DNA from: Bacillus methanolicus
Lineage (GTDB): Bacteria > Bacillota > Bacilli > Bacillales > Cytobacillaceae
Reading direction: 5' to 3'
NCBI RefSeq assembly: GCF_008764295.1
Contig: NZ_VTQX01000011.1
Span: 43,307-107,306 of the forward strand
Length of the DNA stretch: 64,000 nucleotides
Shown here piece by piece: positions 8,674 to 19,152 of the stretch (position 1 is its first letter; every line of letters begins with the position of its first letter). The position numbers and the translations under genes are program-made. The notes below the pieces were generated by a model that ran no database searches, was not told the DNA's origin, and worked only from the letters and a program-made list of their open reading frames with translations.

Positions 8674-10434
8674 TTGAAGAAAAAAAGATTTAAAGCATTA
8701 GCATCCTTGCCGAAAATGCAGGAATGGCTGGCAAAATTCATGCAAAAGCTGACTTTGGGGATGAGACTATTTCTTCTGTTTGTCTCATTATTAATTGTTG
8801 CAGTTGTAGGAGTTGGGTTCACATCCTATATGAAGGCGAAAGATATTACGATGGATACAATTGAAAAGCGATTAGAAAGAGAAACAGAATTGATCGGTTA
8901 TATCGCTGAAAATTTGAAATTTGTCTATATTAGTGATGATACTTATTTCATGCAGCAGCTAGAAAGTAGTGTTCGTTCTCAACAAGACGTTCTTAAGAGA
9001 GAGGGCATTGAGTCAGAGGTTATGTACATAGTAGATGGCACAGCCATTCCGTTCAAGGTCAGTGAAAAGAGCCTTCCTACTCTTTCTCCAAAACTGTTAC
9101 AAGAGATAACAGAACTGGAAAATGGGCTCTTACATAGGTCCATTAATAATAAGGAATATACGATTACTTTTCGACAGTTGGATGAAATAGGAGGCATCTA
9201 CGTAATGTTGATTCCGACGAGCTCCTATTTGCAGCCTGTTCAAAAAATGGTCTATGTAACTTTAGTTGGGATCGGGATAAGCGTGTTAGTAACGACTGTT
9301 ATCATTTTATTGCTTGTTCGTACTGTTACAAAACCTCTTAATATTCTTCGCAACACGATGCGCGAGGTTCGAGACGGTAAATTTAAAATGACAAGTGGAA
9401 TCAAAACAACCGTTCCTGAAATAACTTCATTGCAAAAAAGCTATCATTCTATGATTGATCATATGAGCGGCATCATTCATGAACTGCAGGTAACGACAAA
9501 AGAGTTATCGCAAACGGGTGGAGATTTAATGAAATCGTCTGAGCAAACTCTTGATTCCAGTCATCATCTCGTCTCTGCCATTGATTTAGTAAAAAATGGT
9601 GCGGAACAAACTGCTAGCAGTTCAGAGGATAATGCCAATAGCTTCAAAGAAATGAAACAATTAATGGAAGCGATGATTGCGAAAATGGAAGAGATCTTTG
9701 CTAGTTCAAATAAAATGAATCAAACCGCTGAAGACGGTGAAGTAAATATTAAGGAACTCATTTCGATGATCTATCAGTTTGAGGAGGATTTTGAACATTT
9801 GACTGGTACGATTACGGAAGTAAAGCAATTTTCAAGTTCGATTACAAAGCTGGTTGGTTTAGTGAGTGGCATATCGGAACAAACAAAGCTACTTGCACTT
9901 AATGCATCGATTGAAGCGGTTAGAGCTGGAGAAGCAGGTAAAGGGTTTGCGGTTGTTGCTCAGGAGGTTCGTAAATTGGCAGAACAATCCTCGAGGGCGA
10001 CAGAGGATATCGCCAATGCGATTGGAAAAATGGAGAATATTACGATTGGTGCAACGAAAGAATTTGATCAAATGCTAGCGAAGATTAATATGAACTTGAA
10101 AATGGCAAGTGCTTCAAGAGATTCTTTCGATGAACTAATGAAGGAAATTGGTGAGGAGAGCAGCCGTTTACAAGGAATGAAGCAAGAATTATCGCAATTG
10201 GCAGGTTTTTTACCAAAGCTTGAGCAAGCAACTGTAAGCTTTACCTCCATTTCACAAGAAACGTTAGCAAGCTCAGAAGAAATGCTTTCTGTTAGTGAAG
10301 ATCAAATTGAGCAAATGGAGAACACCAATCAAATTGGCAAGAAGCTTCACCAATTGTCACAAACTCTCACTGAAATGGCAAACAGATTTCAGTTTGAAGG
10401 ACAGTCAAGCGCTGAGAAAGTCCATGAAGCTTAG
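8674..10434 (+). CDS. Methyl-accepting chemotaxis protein
   Basis: A 586-residue transmembrane chemoreceptor. It has a membrane segment near residues 29-49, an extracellular sensor of about 150 residues, a second membrane segment near 193-215, a HAMP domain ([21 protein letters not shown]) and a cytoplasmic signalling domain. The hairpin tip is [39 protein letters not shown]. The start is TTG, set by AGGAGGAG at 8661-8668; this unusual codon is 5-6 bases from the site. A TATAAT lies at 8627-8632 but I found no good -35. The ligand cannot be read from the sequence. Proline genes follow, convergent with it. Confidence 0.93.
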   Translation: MKKKRFKALASLPKMQEWLAKFMQKLTLGMRLFLLFVSLLIVAVVGVGFTSYMKAKDITMDTIEKRLERETELIGYIAENLKFVYISDDTYFMQQLESSVRSQQDVLKREGIESEVMYIVDGTAIPFKVSEKSLPTLSPKLLQEITELENGLLHRSINNKEYTITFRQLDEIGGIYVMLIPTSSYLQPVQKMVYVTLVGIGISVLVTTVIILLLVRTVTKPLNILRNTMREVRDGKFKMTSGIKTTVPEITSLQKSYHSMIDHMSGIIHELQVTTKELSQTGGDLMKSSEQTLDSSHHLVSAIDLVKNGAEQTASSSEDNANSFKEMKQLMEAMIAKMEEIFASSNKMNQTAEDGEVNIKELISMIYQFEEDFEHLTGTITEVKQFSSSITKLVGLVSGISEQTKLLALNASIEAVRAGEAGKGFAVVAQEVRKLAEQSSRATEDIANAIGKMENITIGATKEFDQMLAKINMNLKMASASRDSFDELMKEIGEESSRLQGMKQELSQLAGFLPKLEQATVSFTSISQETLASSEEMLSVSEDQIEQMENTNQIGKKLHQLSQTLTEMANRFQFEGQSSAEKVHEA

Positions 10435-10439
10435 AAAGT

Positions 10440-10473
10440 CAATCACTCAAGGGAAACGTCCCTTGAGTGATTG
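10440..10473. terminator. Bidirectional terminator between chemoreceptor and putP
   Basis: CAATCACTCAAGGGA and TCCCTTGAGTGATTG form a perfect 15-bp stem with an AACG loop. The two flanking genes converge on it; it begins 6 bp after the chemoreceptor stop and ends 3 bp before the putP stop codon. T-tracts are short, but the stem is strong. Confidence 0.85.
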
Positions 10474-10475
10474 GT

Positions 10476-11957
10476 TTAAGCTTGAATGGAGGAGTCGTCG
10501 CTCTTAAATTCATTTTCAAATTCATCAAACTGTTCAACAATAGCATAAGGCGGCTTAGTCAATAAGCTGACAACATAGATGGCAATTGAGCTAAAAGCAA
10601 AGCCTGGAATCATTTCATACAGAGTTTTAGATAACCCGACATTTGCCCAAATAATGACCGTTGCTGCCCCAACAACCATTCCAGCTAGTGCTCCCCATCT
10701 CGTCATTCTTCTCCAATAGAGGCTAAATAGAATAAGTGGTCCGAAAGCGGCTCCAAAGCCTGCCCAAGCATATCCGACTAGATCAAGAATAGTTGAATTT
10801 TTTTCCCATGAAATGGCGAGTGCCACAAGGGAAACAACAAGTACTGAAATTCTTCCAATGAAAACGAGTTCTTTATCTGTGGCAGAACGGCGGAAGAAGG
10901 TTTTATAAATATCTTCTGTAAGTGAGCTCGATGAAACTAACAACTGCGATGAAATTGTGCTCATGATAGCTGCTAGAATAGCTGCAATTAAGAAACCGGT
11001 AATAATCGGATGGAACAGTACATCGCCTAATAGAATAAAGACGGTCTCTGGATCATCTAAACCTTCGCCTTTTGTAGCAAAATATGTGATGCCAAGAAAT
11101 CCGGTAACGATGGCGCCGAGCATGGAAAAGATCATCCAGCCCATTCCGATACGCCTTGCTTTTTTAATCTCTTTAACGGATTTAATTGCCATAAAGCGAA
11201 CGATAATATGCGGTTGGCCAAAATAACCTAAACCCCACGCAAATAAAGAAATAATTCCTAAAAAGCTTGTACCTTGGAAAATATTGAGGAGAGCTGGATC
11301 AATAGAACGAACGGTTTCAATTGGACCGTCTCCACTTACCTGAATCCATGTAACAAGAGGTACGAGAATAAGGGCGATAAACATGATGAGTCCTTGAACA
11401 AAGTCTGTCAAGCTTACAGCTAGGAATCCGCCAAATAATGTATAGGCAACGACTACAGCAGCGACAATCCATAGTCCCGTTGTATAGTCCAGACCAAACA
11501 TACTTTGGAACAATACCCCTCCGGAGACCATTCCTGACGAAACATAGAAAGTAAAGAAAATTAAGATAACAAGGCCAGAAATAATTCGTAGAATTTTAGA
11601 GTGATCGCCAAAACGGTTTTCTAAGAAAGCCGGGATGGTAATAGAGTTATTTGCTTTTTCTGTAAAGGTTCTAAGACGAGGTGCTACATAAATCCAGTTT
11701 GCCCATGCTCCAAGTGCGAGTCCAATCGCGATCCATGAACCGCTAATGCCCGTCGCATAAATAGCTCCAGGGAGCCCTAATAATAACCAACCGCTCATAT
11801 CAGAGGCTCCGGCGCTTAATGCCGTAACCGCTGGGCCGAGCGTTCGTCCGCCGAGCATGTAATCGGTTAAATTGGATGTCTTTCTATAGGCATAGAAACC
11901 GATCCAGAGCATGCCAATCATATAGATGACAATTGAAATAAGTAACGCAAAATCCAT
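10476..11957 (-). CDS. putP: Sodium/proline symporter PutP
   Basis: A 493-residue sodium:solute symporter with about 13 membrane helices. N-terminal features are GRTLGPAVTALSAGASDMSGW and LLLGLPGAIYATG; ISSQLLVSSSSLTEDIY is typical of PutP in the SSS family and contributes Na+ and proline contacts. The start follows AAGGGGGAAAGTGC. It lies downstream of proline dehydrogenase on the same strand, 419 bp away, so proline uptake and degradation sit together. OpuE, a related osmoprotective proline carrier, is the alternative, but the catabolic context favours PutP. Confidence 0.9.
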   Translation of the reverse strand: MDFALLISIVIYMIGMLWIGFYAYRKTSNLTDYMLGGRTLGPAVTALSAGASDMSGWLLLGLPGAIYATGISGSWIAIGLALGAWANWIYVAPRLRTFTEKANNSITIPAFLENRFGDHSKILRIISGLVILIFFTFYVSSGMVSGGVLFQSMFGLDYTTGLWIVAAVVVAYTLFGGFLAVSLTDFVQGLIMFIALILVPLVTWIQVSGDGPIETVRSIDPALLNIFQGTSFLGIISLFAWGLGYFGQPHIIVRFMAIKSVKEIKKARRIGMGWMIFSMLGAIVTGFLGITYFATKGEGLDDPETVFILLGDVLFHPIITGFLIAAILAAIMSTISSQLLVSSSSLTEDIYKTFFRRSATDKELVFIGRISVLVVSLVALAISWEKNSTILDLVGYAWAGFGAAFGPLILFSLYWRRMTRWGALAGMVVGAATVIIWANVGLSKTLYEMIPGFAFSSIAIYVVSLLTKPPYAIVEQFDEFENEFKSDDSSIQA

Positions 11958-12376
11958 GCACTTTCCCCCTTGTAAATAGTTATTTCGATAAAATATTACT
12001 CTATTTTGAAAAGAATAACAAACTAAAAATTAAAAAAATTTTAACAGTATTTATACATATGCAATCTAGCACTAAACGATTATTCTTCTTGCTGTCATGC
12101 TAAAGATTGGTGGTATTAGGGTTTTTACTTCATTTGATCAAATCGGTGCATTTTTCAATATGACTGAGACGAGGGATGATTTTCCTCAATTAAGCCAATC
12201 ATCATAGAGCGATGTAAACAATACTGTTGATCAGGCTATTTTCGCTCTGACTCGATAAAACGAGGGATAACGTTTCATCGAGTTAGAGCTTTCTTCGTTC
12301 TGCTGTAAGCCGGAATTCTGTCGAGGTGTGCAGGATAAACCTTTTAAAAAGGGCGGCAATTCGAAAGTCCGCAGAA
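11958..12376. other. Gap between putP and proline dehydrogenase: hairpin, no gene
   Basis: No coding sequence is apparent. The main structure is a 19-bp imperfect stem: GCTCTGACTCGATAAAACG at 12244-12262 against CGTTTCATCGAGTTAGAGC at 12271-12289. On the minus strand it lies between the proline dehydrogenase stop and putP and has no T-run after it, so it could be an intercistronic processing structure as well as a weak terminator. The region next to putP (11958-12060) is very AT-rich and probably holds its promoter. I found no sigma-54 element with the invariant GG and GC there. Confidence 0.5.
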
Positions 12377-13300
12377 TTATTTTTTAGAGAAAAAGCCTCT
12401 TAGAGCAAATCCGACATTCTGTGGTCTTTCTGCTAAGCGGCGCATAAAATAACCGAACCAATCATCACCGAATGGAACATAGACACGCATCTTATATCCT
12501 TCTTTAACAAGGCTTTCCTGGAGCTCTTCGCGAAAACCGTAGAGCATTTGAAATTCAAATTGATCACGTGAAATATGGTTATCCTCTGCAAATTTTTTAA
12601 CCTTTGCGATAATATGATGGTCATGTGAAGCGATGGCTGTGTAGCTCCCGCTTTGCAAGTGTTCTTTAATAATCTTCATGTAATTCCCATCAATTTCTTT
12701 TTTATCTTGATAAGCAACGGCAGGGTCTTCTTTGTAGGCTCCTTTTACAAGTCGCAAAGAAATTCCCTTTAGATTCTTTACATCATTGTGGGCGCGGTGT
12801 AAGTATGCCTGGATGACCGTACCGACATTATCAAAGCCATACACTTCGCGGAGCTCGCGTAAAATGTCTAACGTTATTTGACAATGAGCATAATCTTCCA
12901 TATCAATTCTTACAAAATTATTTGTTCTTTTAGCGGCATCAAGAATTTGGCACATATTTTTTACACAAAATTCCCGATCAATATCAAGTCCAAGCTGAGT
13001 CATTTTGACAGATAAATGGCTTTTTACCCCTGCTTTTCCAATTGCTTCTAGCGTGCGGACATTGTATTCGGTTGCCTGCAAGGCCTCTTCAGTGCTATGA
13101 ACAAATTCTCCTAAATGGTCCAATGTACATAAGATTCCTTTGTTATTAAGCTCTTGTACAGTTTGAATGGCATGATCGATCGTTACGCCCGCTACCACTT
13201 GTGCTGCACCGAACTTCAGCCCCCATTTTCGAGCTGCTTTATTCAACCCTTTGTGCTGAGATACATAGAGAAAAAAATTTTTAGAAACTGTCGACAACAT
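12377..13300 (-). CDS. putB: Proline dehydrogenase (PutB/FadM-type, monofunctional)
   Basis: A 307-residue FAD-dependent proline dehydrogenase, the first step of proline to glutamate. Typical barrel motifs are VSHLSVKMTQLGLD-like KSHLSVKMTQLGLD, RIDMEDYAHC, QAYLHRAHNDV, LRLVKGAYKED, FEFQMLYGFRE and the C-terminal YVPFGDDWFGYFMRRLAER. Size matches the short Bacillus enzyme, not the bifunctional PutA. I use ATG 13300 because GGGGGAAAA precedes it by a proper distance; the in-frame ATG at 13315 lies on that site itself. The partner P5C dehydrogenase is not in the window. Its promoter carries a sigma-54 element. Confidence 0.93.
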   Translation of the reverse strand: MLSTVSKNFFLYVSQHKGLNKAARKWGLKFGAAQVVAGVTIDHAIQTVQELNNKGILCTLDHLGEFVHSTEEALQATEYNVRTLEAIGKAGVKSHLSVKMTQLGLDIDREFCVKNMCQILDAAKRTNNFVRIDMEDYAHCQITLDILRELREVYGFDNVGTVIQAYLHRAHNDVKNLKGISLRLVKGAYKEDPAVAYQDKKEIDGNYMKIIKEHLQSGSYTAIASHDHHIIAKVKKFAEDNHISRDQFEFQMLYGFREELQESLVKEGYKMRVYVPFGDDWFGYFMRRLAERPQNVGFALRGFFSKK

Positions 13301-13378
13301 ACAATTTTCCCCCATTATATATAGTTTCCAAAACTAAGCAATTCCTTGATTAACAATAAACGCTGGTTTTTTATAACA

Positions 13379-13396
13379 ATGCAAAAAACATGCCAA
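13379..13396 (-). promoter_or_regulatory. Sigma-54 (SigL) promoter of proline dehydrogenase
   Basis: On the minus strand the sequence is TTGGCATGTTTTTTGCAT. Against the -24/-12 consensus (TTGGCACG-N4-TTGCAT) it differs at one position, and the invariant GG and GC are separated by exactly 10 bases. The predicted start site is near 13369, giving a leader of about 70 nt to ATG 13300. The divergent activator gene supports its function. Confidence 0.85.
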
Positions 13397-13460
13397 CATT
13401 AAAAATATAAAAAATAGATATTTAAGCTCCATTTATTATGAATAAGGAGGAATAAAAAGA

Positions 13461-13479
13461 ATAGCGCTAAAACGGCTAT
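13461..13479. promoter_or_regulatory. Candidate upstream activator site
   Basis: ATAGC-N9-GCTAT forms a dyad about 65-85 bp upstream of the -24 element, a usual place for an enhancer bound by a sigma-54 activator. The surrounding bases (AATAGCGCTAAAACGGCTATCG) also hold GCGCTA half-repeats. No binding consensus is known to me for this activator, so this is inference. The rest of the 13301-13705 gap holds the two divergent promoters and no gene. Confidence 0.4.
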
Positions 13480-13705
13480 CGCTTCGTGTTTTGCAGGTAT
13501 CCTAAAAGGTGGAGTCTTCTGAATTTTTGCTTTTTAACTTGAAGTACGCTATCAAGGAATTAATTCATTTATAAAAATATTCTTTACATGTTGTTTACGA
13601 GATTGTATTGTTTGGTTAACAAAAGTGTTTATAGCTGTATCTTTTTTATACAAAATGGATGTTCAATAGTTAAACAGTCCTCTATAAAAAGGTGGGTCGA
13701 TATAC

Positions 13706-15085
13706 ATGGAAGATCGGTTTGCTCTACAAACGTTGCAGGCAATATTGTCGTCTTTGGAGGAAGCGATTTCAGTTGTTAATACAAAGGGGGAGTTAGTGTA
13801 CTGGAACGAGGCGGCTGAAAGAACGTATCAAATTAAAAAAGAAGAAATCATCGGGAAAAACATCCGCGACTTTTTTCAGCAAGAGGATGTGATGCACTTA
13901 AAGGTTTTGGCAACAGGTAAGCCTGTCCGGGATGTTTACCATATGCCAAGGTCTGACAAACATGTGCTTATTAGTACGACCCTGCTTCGCAATGAAGAAA
14001 ATGAAGTCATGGGTAGTTTGTCGATTGAAAAAGATATTACGTCGACGATTCATTTAAATGAAAAACTATCATCGGCGTCAAAGGAATTACAGCAATTAAG
14101 GCAGCATATGAATCAACAGCATGATGATCCGTTTACAAAAATTAAGGGCGTCCATAGCTCAATCCAGCAGTTGATTCATCAAGCGAAGAAAATGGCAAAA
14201 TCAGATGCACCGATTCTGATTAGCGGCGAGAGCGGTGTTGGCAAAGAGCTATTTGCCCATGCCATTCATGAGAAAAGCGATAGAAAGGAAAAACCATTCA
14301 TTCCGATCAATTGCGGAGCGATTCCGAATGCGTTGTTTGAAAGCGAACTCTTTGGTTATGAATCAGGTGCTTATACGGGGGCGTCAAGAGGAGGAAAGCC
14401 CGGAAAATTGGAACTGGCAAATGGAGGAACTCTCTTTTTAGATGAAGTAGGCGAACTCCCTCTTGATATGCAAGTAAAGCTACTGCGGGTTCTGCAGGAT
14501 AGAGAAGTTTACCGAATTGGAGGATTAACCCCGAAACAGGTTGATATTAGAGTGATTGCTGCTACAAATCGAATTTTAGAAAAGATGGTTGCTGAAGGTG
14601 CTTTTCGCTCAGATCTATATTATCGCTTAAACGTGTTCTCCGTAAACATTCCGCCATTACGGGAAAGGAAAGAGGATATACCGTTGCTTGTTTATGATTT
14701 TCTTGAGGAATTCTCCTATAAATATCAAAAACAGGACTATACGATTGGGCAGAATGCTTTGGCGGTATTGCTTGACTATGATTGGCCAGGCAATATTCGT
14801 GAGCTGCGAAATTTAATGGAAAGGCTCGTCGTGTTAAACGAAAGTGGTGAAATTACCGAGACAGATCTATATCAAGTACTTCATGTTGGGAAAGAGCCTT
14901 CCGTACATCTTGATTTACAAGTGGCCTCCCTTGCAGCTGAGAAAGAAAGATTGGAAAAGGAACGGATATTGGAGACTTTGCAAAGTACATTTGGGAATAA
15001 AAGCATTACAGCAAAAAGGCTTGGCATGTCACGGGCGACTTTATATAAAAAGATGAGAAAGTATGGAATTGTATTTGAAAAATGA
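13706..15085 (+). CDS. Sigma-54-dependent activator, PAS-AAA+-HTH (probable proline regulator)
   Basis: A 459-residue enhancer-binding protein. An N-terminal PAS domain (about residues 8-115) is followed by a short coiled linker and the AAA+ domain: Walker A GESGVGKE at 174-181, GAYTGA (sigma-54 contact loop) at 221-226, Walker [11 protein letters not shown] at 241-250, and the R-finger region [12 protein letters not shown]. The C-terminal Fis-type HTH is [19 protein letters not shown]. The contact loop has Y where GAFTGA is standard. It is divergent from proline dehydrogenase, whose promoter is sigma-54 type, so control of proline catabolism is the simplest reading. RocR of B. subtilis is a relative. 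Confidence 0.9.
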   Translation: MEDRFALQTLQAILSSLEEAISVVNTKGELVYWNEAAERTYQIKKEEIIGKNIRDFFQQEDVMHLKVLATGKPVRDVYHMPRSDKHVLISTTLLRNEENEVMGSLSIEKDITSTIHLNEKLSSASKELQQLRQHMNQQHDDPFTKIKGVHSSIQQLIHQAKKMAKSDAPILISGESGVGKELFAHAIHEKSDRKEKPFIPINCGAIPNALFESELFGYESGAYTGASRGGKPGKLELANGGTLFLDEVGELPLDMQVKLLRVLQDREVYRIGGLTPKQVDIRVIAATNRILEKMVAEGAFRSDLYYRLNVFSVNIPPLRERKEDIPLLVYDFLEEFSYKYQKQDYTIGQNALAVLLDYDWPGNIRELRNLMERLVVLNESGEITETDLYQVLHVGKEPSVHLDLQVASLAAEKERLEKERILETLQSTFGNKSITAKRLGMSRATLYKKMRKYGIVFEK

Positions 15086-15098
15086 TGGGAGAGAGCAA

Positions 15099-16004
15099 AT
15101 GTATATTCCACCTTCATTTCGGGAAAAAATGACACGAGCCTTTAAAGAAGAAGGAGCACGATGGATAGACACCCTTGAAGAACGTGTCAATGGTTACTTG
15201 GCAAAGTGGAATCTAACCCCATTGGGGCCGGTTTCAAATTTATCTTATCATTATGTGTTAAATGTGTTAGATGAAAACGGTGTGCCAACGATTTTAAAAG
15301 TGGCCCTTTCGAGTCATGATTTGGAAAATGAAATGAGAGCATTGCAGCTTTATGATGGAAACGGCTGCTGTAAGTTATTAAAAGCAGATGTGGAGAATGG
15401 CGTCATTCTTTTGGAAAAATTGGCTCCAGGGACGATGCTTGCAGAGTTAGGGGATGAAGAACAAGCGCTAGAGCAATTTATGAACGTTTGGAAAGCGATT
15501 CGTCGCGAAGTGCCGAAGGAGTCTCTTTTTCCTATGATTCATCAATGGGCTTCCCAGCTATCGAGATGCAGGAAAATGCAAGAGTATCAGACTGGCCAGT
15601 TTTCGGAAGAAATTTTGCAATTAGCTGAGAACTTTTTTGGGGAGATTAACGATACAACCGACGGTCTGCAACTGCTCCATGGAGACCTTCATCATGAAAA
15701 TATTCTTTTTGCAGAGGAGAGAGGATGGATGGCGATTGATCCGAAGGGAGTTATTGGCGATCCTTATTTTGATGTCGTTTCATTTCTAATGAACCATCTG
15801 CAGGAAAAGAAAGATCCGAAGAGAGTGTTATGGAAGAGAGTTGAAGTACTGTCCCGCGGGTTGTCATTGGAGCGGAAACGACTATTAAAAGCGGGACTAG
15901 CGATGACAGCATTGTCAGCCTTTTGGAGTATGGAAGAAGGCGATCAGAGCTGGAAGCAAACCTATCAATATACATGGTGGTTTCATGAGTGGTTAAGAAA
16001 GTAA
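15099..16004 (+). CDS. APH-superfamily kinase (APH(6)/hydroxyurea-kinase-like)
   Basis: A 301-residue protein of the aminoglycoside phosphotransferase superfamily. The catalytic loop is [13 protein letters not shown] and the metal-binding segment is [18 protein letters not shown], the pattern of the streptomycin/hydroxyurea kinase subgroup. An earlier in-frame ATG at 15063 overlaps the activator gene; ATG 15099 has GGGAGAG just before it and leaves 13 bp after the activator stop. Family similarity to resistance enzymes does not show that it gives resistance; chromosomal members often phosphorylate other small molecules. It is probably co-transcribed with msrAB. Confidence 0.75.
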   Translation: MYIPPSFREKMTRAFKEEGARWIDTLEERVNGYLAKWNLTPLGPVSNLSYHYVLNVLDENGVPTILKVALSSHDLENEMRALQLYDGNGCCKLLKADVENGVILLEKLAPGTMLAELGDEEQALEQFMNVWKAIRREVPKESLFPMIHQWASQLSRCRKMQEYQTGQFSEEILQLAENFFGEINDTTDGLQLLHGDLHHENILFAEERGWMAIDPKGVIGDPYFDVVSFLMNHLQEKKDPKRVLWKRVEVLSRGLSLERKRLLKAGLAMTALSAFWSMEEGDQSWKQTYQYTWWFHEWLRK

Positions 16005-16015
16005 GGAGGATGGGC

Positions 16016-16972
16016 ATGGTGGAGCAATGGGAAAAGGCAACCTTTGCTGGTGGTTGTTTTTGGTGCATGGTTTCTCCCTTTGATGAGCAACCAGGAATTA
16101 AAGAAGTGATTTCGGGTTATACAGGTGGACATAAAGAGAATCCAACCTATGAAGAAGTGTGTTCTGGAACGACAGGACATTATGAAGCTGTGCAAATTAC
16201 CTTTGATCCAACAGTAATGACTTATGAAAAACTGTTAGAGATCTATTGGCAACAAATCGATCCAACGGATGAGGGAGGGCAATTCAACGATCGTGGCGCA
16301 TCATATCGTACAGCGATATTTTACCATCATGAGAAGCAGAGAATTGCTGCGGAGAAATCAAAAGAAAGGCTTGAAGCTAGCGGACGTTTTTCGAACCCCT
16401 TTGTCACGGCAATTTTACCTGCAGCTCCTTTTTATCCGGCTGAAGAGAAGCATCAGGGTTATTACAAGAAGAATCCTTTTCATTATAATTTGTATAAAGA
16501 AGGCTCTGGACGCGCCAAGTTTATTCGTGAAAACTGGAGGAAGATACCGTCAGATGAAGAGCTCCGCAAGCTTTTAACTCCGATTCAGTATGAAGTGACA
16601 AGAAACAATGGGACAGAGCCACCTTTTCAAAATGAATATTGGAATATGGAAGAGGAGGGTATTTATGTCGATATCATATCGGGAGAACCTTTATTTTGTT
16701 CCCTCGATAAATATGATGCAGGCTGCGGCTGGCCCAGCTTTACGAGGCCAATCCGTCGCATGGACTTGGAAGAAAAGTTTGATACGTCTCACGGTATGAG
16801 GAGAATTGAAGTCCGCTCGAAAACTTCCGATTCCCATCTCGGTCATGTCTTTGATGACGGCCCAGGTCCGGACCGAGCAAGATATTGCATAAACTCAGCC
16901 GCATTGAAATTTATTCCGAAAGATAAGCTTTACGAAGAAGGATACGGCCGATATATGAGGCTTTTTGAGTGA
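16016..16972 (+). CDS. msrAB: Bifunctional peptide methionine sulfoxide reductase MsrA-MsrB
   Basis: A 318-residue fusion. The MsrA half starts with AGGCFWC (catalytic C14) and includes [16 protein letters not shown] and [11 protein letters not shown]. The MsrB half has [25 protein letters not shown] and the catalytic cysteine in RYCINSAAL. Together they reduce both S- and R-sulfoxides of methionine. ATG 16016 follows AAGGAGG (16003-16009); nearer in-frame ATG 16010 abuts that site. The gene starts 11 bp after the kinase gene. Confidence 0.95.
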   Translation: MVEQWEKATFAGGCFWCMVSPFDEQPGIKEVISGYTGGHKENPTYEEVCSGTTGHYEAVQITFDPTVMTYEKLLEIYWQQIDPTDEGGQFNDRGASYRTAIFYHHEKQRIAAEKSKERLEASGRFSNPFVTAILPAAPFYPAEEKHQGYYKKNPFHYNLYKEGSGRAKFIRENWRKIPSDEELRKLLTPIQYEVTRNNGTEPPFQNEYWNMEEEGIYVDIISGEPLFCSLDKYDAGCGWPSFTRPIRRMDLEEKFDTSHGMRRIEVRSKTSDSHLGHVFDDGPGPDRARYCINSAALKFIPKDKLYEEGYGRYMRLFE

Positions 16973-16987
16973 AAACTAGATAGTAAT

Positions 16988-17026
16988 AAAACAAGGTCAA
17001 CGAGAAAACGGTGGTTGACCTTGTTT
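16988..17026. terminator. Bidirectional terminator between msrAB and the MMPL gene
   Basis: AAACAAGGTCAAC pairs with GTTGACCTTGTTT around a 12-nt loop, with T-rich sequence on both outer sides. It separates two convergent genes. Confidence 0.88.
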
Positions 17027-17031
17027 ATTGT

Positions 17032-19152
17032 TTAATTTTCGGTTGGCCTGCTATCCGCTTTATCCTTCTCCACCAATACGATTAACCCTGGTAATAATAT
17101 TCCACGGATTAAGAACGTATCTAACAAGATGCCGACTGCAACAATGAAGCCAAAAACAAATAGTAGTTCAATCGGCTGGGTCATTAAGACGGCAAAAGTT
17201 GCCGCTAGGATTAATCCGGCTGATGAAATGACACCACCTGTATTGGCAACGGCGATTTTTACTGCTTCTTGAACGGGGTGCTTCTTTCGTTCCTCTTGGA
17301 ACCTTGATACGAGAATGATATTATAGTCAATCCCCAATGCAACTAAGAAAACAAAAGAGTACAGTGGGACGCGGTCGCTGATTGAACCGATATCAAATAA
17401 TAGCGTGCTCAAAAATGTACCGAGTCCTAAAGCGGCAAGGAAGGAAATCAATATAGTGCCCATCATATAAAACGGCATCTTCACCGATTTTGTTAAGAAG
17501 ATGAGCATGACAAAGATAAGAATGGTTTCCAACAAAACAATGAGGATGACGTCGCGATCGTTGATTTTTCTGTCATCAACTTTTGATGCGGTCTCACCAG
17601 CAAAATAAAGTTTCCCTGTTAACTGGCTATCAGAGACGAATTCGTTGCTTATTTCGATCATTTTTTCCAAAGTGTTCATCGTTTTGGTCGCGTAAGGATT
17701 TCCTTCAAATGTCAGGTTATAATGAACGGCTGTCTTGTCGTCTGTTACTCCGTTGACACGGATATTGCTGACAAGCTCTTGTGCCGCCAATATGTCTTTT
17801 AATGCCTCAATTTGCTCGGTTGTTAATGGATTCGTAGATTCAAATAAAACAGTTGTAGGGGCAAGATCCCCTTTTTCGAACTTATCTTCTAGAATTTCGT
17901 AGCCCTGACGAGAAGGCATATCGTCTGGGAATGATTTCATCGTGTCAAATTCATATTTTAAGTTGAATATATTACTGGCAGAGATTAGAAGAATGAGACT
18001 GATAACTGCTACAGAGAGCTTTGGCTTATTGGTCACAAATCGGCTGATTTTTCCCCAAAATGAGTGCGTTTGAGTATTGGGCTCACCTACTTTAGGGATT
18101 TTAGGCCAGAATGACTTTCTGCCGAATAACGTAAATAAAGCTGGGATAAGCGTTATCGATGCAATCATGATAATGACCATGGCTGTTGCAAAAGTCGGGG
18201 CAAAGTTACGATAGTCCCCTGATTGCGCAAAAAATAATACAAGCATGGCTGCTAGCACGGTTCCACCGGAAAAGAAAACGGGCATTCCTGTTTCTTTCAT
18301 GGCTGCTTGCATAGCTTCATATTTGTTCTCATAGGTTTTTAATTCCTCGCGGTAACGAGAGAAAACAAATAAAGAATAATCAATCACTGCGGCAAATAAT
18401 AGAATCGACATGATCGATATCGTCTGGCTGCTTATCTCGAGTCCACCATTGCCCATGATTCCAAGCGTTTGTGTCACAATTTGATAGACAAAAACAGCTC
18501 CGAGTAATGGGATTAAGGCTAATAAAGGTGAACGATAGATAACGATTAATAAAACTAAAATGATTCCGATTGTTGCAAAGATCAGCACTAAATCAGCACG
18601 GGAAAATAAATCAAGGGTATCAGCTGCTATTCCAGCTGGTCCTGTTACATAAAGAATGAGCTCGGATGAATCCTTTACGATTTGATTAATATGTGCAATC
18701 GATTTTTGCATTTCTTTTGTCTCTAAAGAAGAATCAAAGGTCAGAGGAATTAAGGCGGTTGTTTCATCCTTTGAAAAAAATTCAGCTGTTGCTTGAGGCG
18801 GCAGAGCTGATAACGGTACAATCTGTTGGAGCCCAGGGATTTTTTCGCTACCAATCTTATCTAAGAGACTAGTCAGGTCTGAAGGGTGTACGTTGTCACC
18901 TTCGTTTTTTGATTGGAAAACTAAAATAGCAGGTACTCCTTCACCGTTTTTAAAATACTGTGTTATTTTCTCTTGGGCAACAACGGAGATTGCATCATCA
19001 GGAAGAGTATCTATGTTTGAAACTTGATGATCATGTATGCTCGGTGCAAATAAAGTCAAGGCAATCGTAGCGATGAGCCAAAGAGTTAAGGTAATCCGTG
19101 TTCCTTTTTTTGTGGTAACGCGATCAGTGACAGCCTGTATGAATGTTTTCAT
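17032..19152 (-). CDS. MMPL-family RND-type exporter (YdfJ-like)
   Basis: A 706-residue membrane protein with the RND duplication. Each half has one membrane helix, a large outer loop (about residues 40-180 and 400-535) and five further helices. Recognisable segments are AAVIDYSLFVFSRYREEL and its counterpart VALGIDYNIILVSRFQEE, typical of MMPL proteins such as B. subtilis YdfJ. These export lipids, surfactants or drugs; the substrate here is unknown. It follows a TetR gene on the same strand, and the intervening DNA is full of palindromes, so repression by that TetR is likely. Stop and start are well isolated. Confidence 0.9.
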   Translation of the reverse strand: MKTFIQAVTDRVTTKKGTRITLTLWLIATIALTLFAPSIHDHQVSNIDTLPDDAISVVAQEKITQYFKNGEGVPAILVFQSKNEGDNVHPSDLTSLLDKIGSEKIPGLQQIVPLSALPPQATAEFFSKDETTALIPLTFDSSLETKEMQKSIAHINQIVKDSSELILYVTGPAGIAADTLDLFSRADLVLIFATIGIILVLLIVIYRSPLLALIPLLGAVFVYQIVTQTLGIMGNGGLEISSQTISIMSILLFAAVIDYSLFVFSRYREELKTYENKYEAMQAAMKETGMPVFFSGGTVLAAMLVLFFAQSGDYRNFAPTFATAMVIIMIASITLIPALFTLFGRKSFWPKIPKVGEPNTQTHSFWGKISRFVTNKPKLSVAVISLILLISASNIFNLKYEFDTMKSFPDDMPSRQGYEILEDKFEKGDLAPTTVLFESTNPLTTEQIEALKDILAAQELVSNIRVNGVTDDKTAVHYNLTFEGNPYATKTMNTLEKMIEISNEFVSDSQLTGKLYFAGETASKVDDRKINDRDVILIVLLETILIFVMLIFLTKSVKMPFYMMGTILISFLAALGLGTFLSTLLFDIGSISDRVPLYSFVFLVALGIDYNIILVSRFQEERKKHPVQEAVKIAVANTGGVISSAGLILAATFAVLMTQPIELLFVFGFIVAVGILLDTFLIRGILLPGLIVLVEKDKADSRPTEN

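Noticed and set aside
11958..12060. Sigma-54 promoter for putP
   Set aside because: The best minus-strand candidate, TTAGTGCTAGATTGCAT, lacks the invariant GG at -24.
15099..16004. Functional aminoglycoside resistance gene
   Set aside because: Only superfamily motifs can be seen; context with msrAB gives no support for antibiotic modification, so only a kinase-family call is made.
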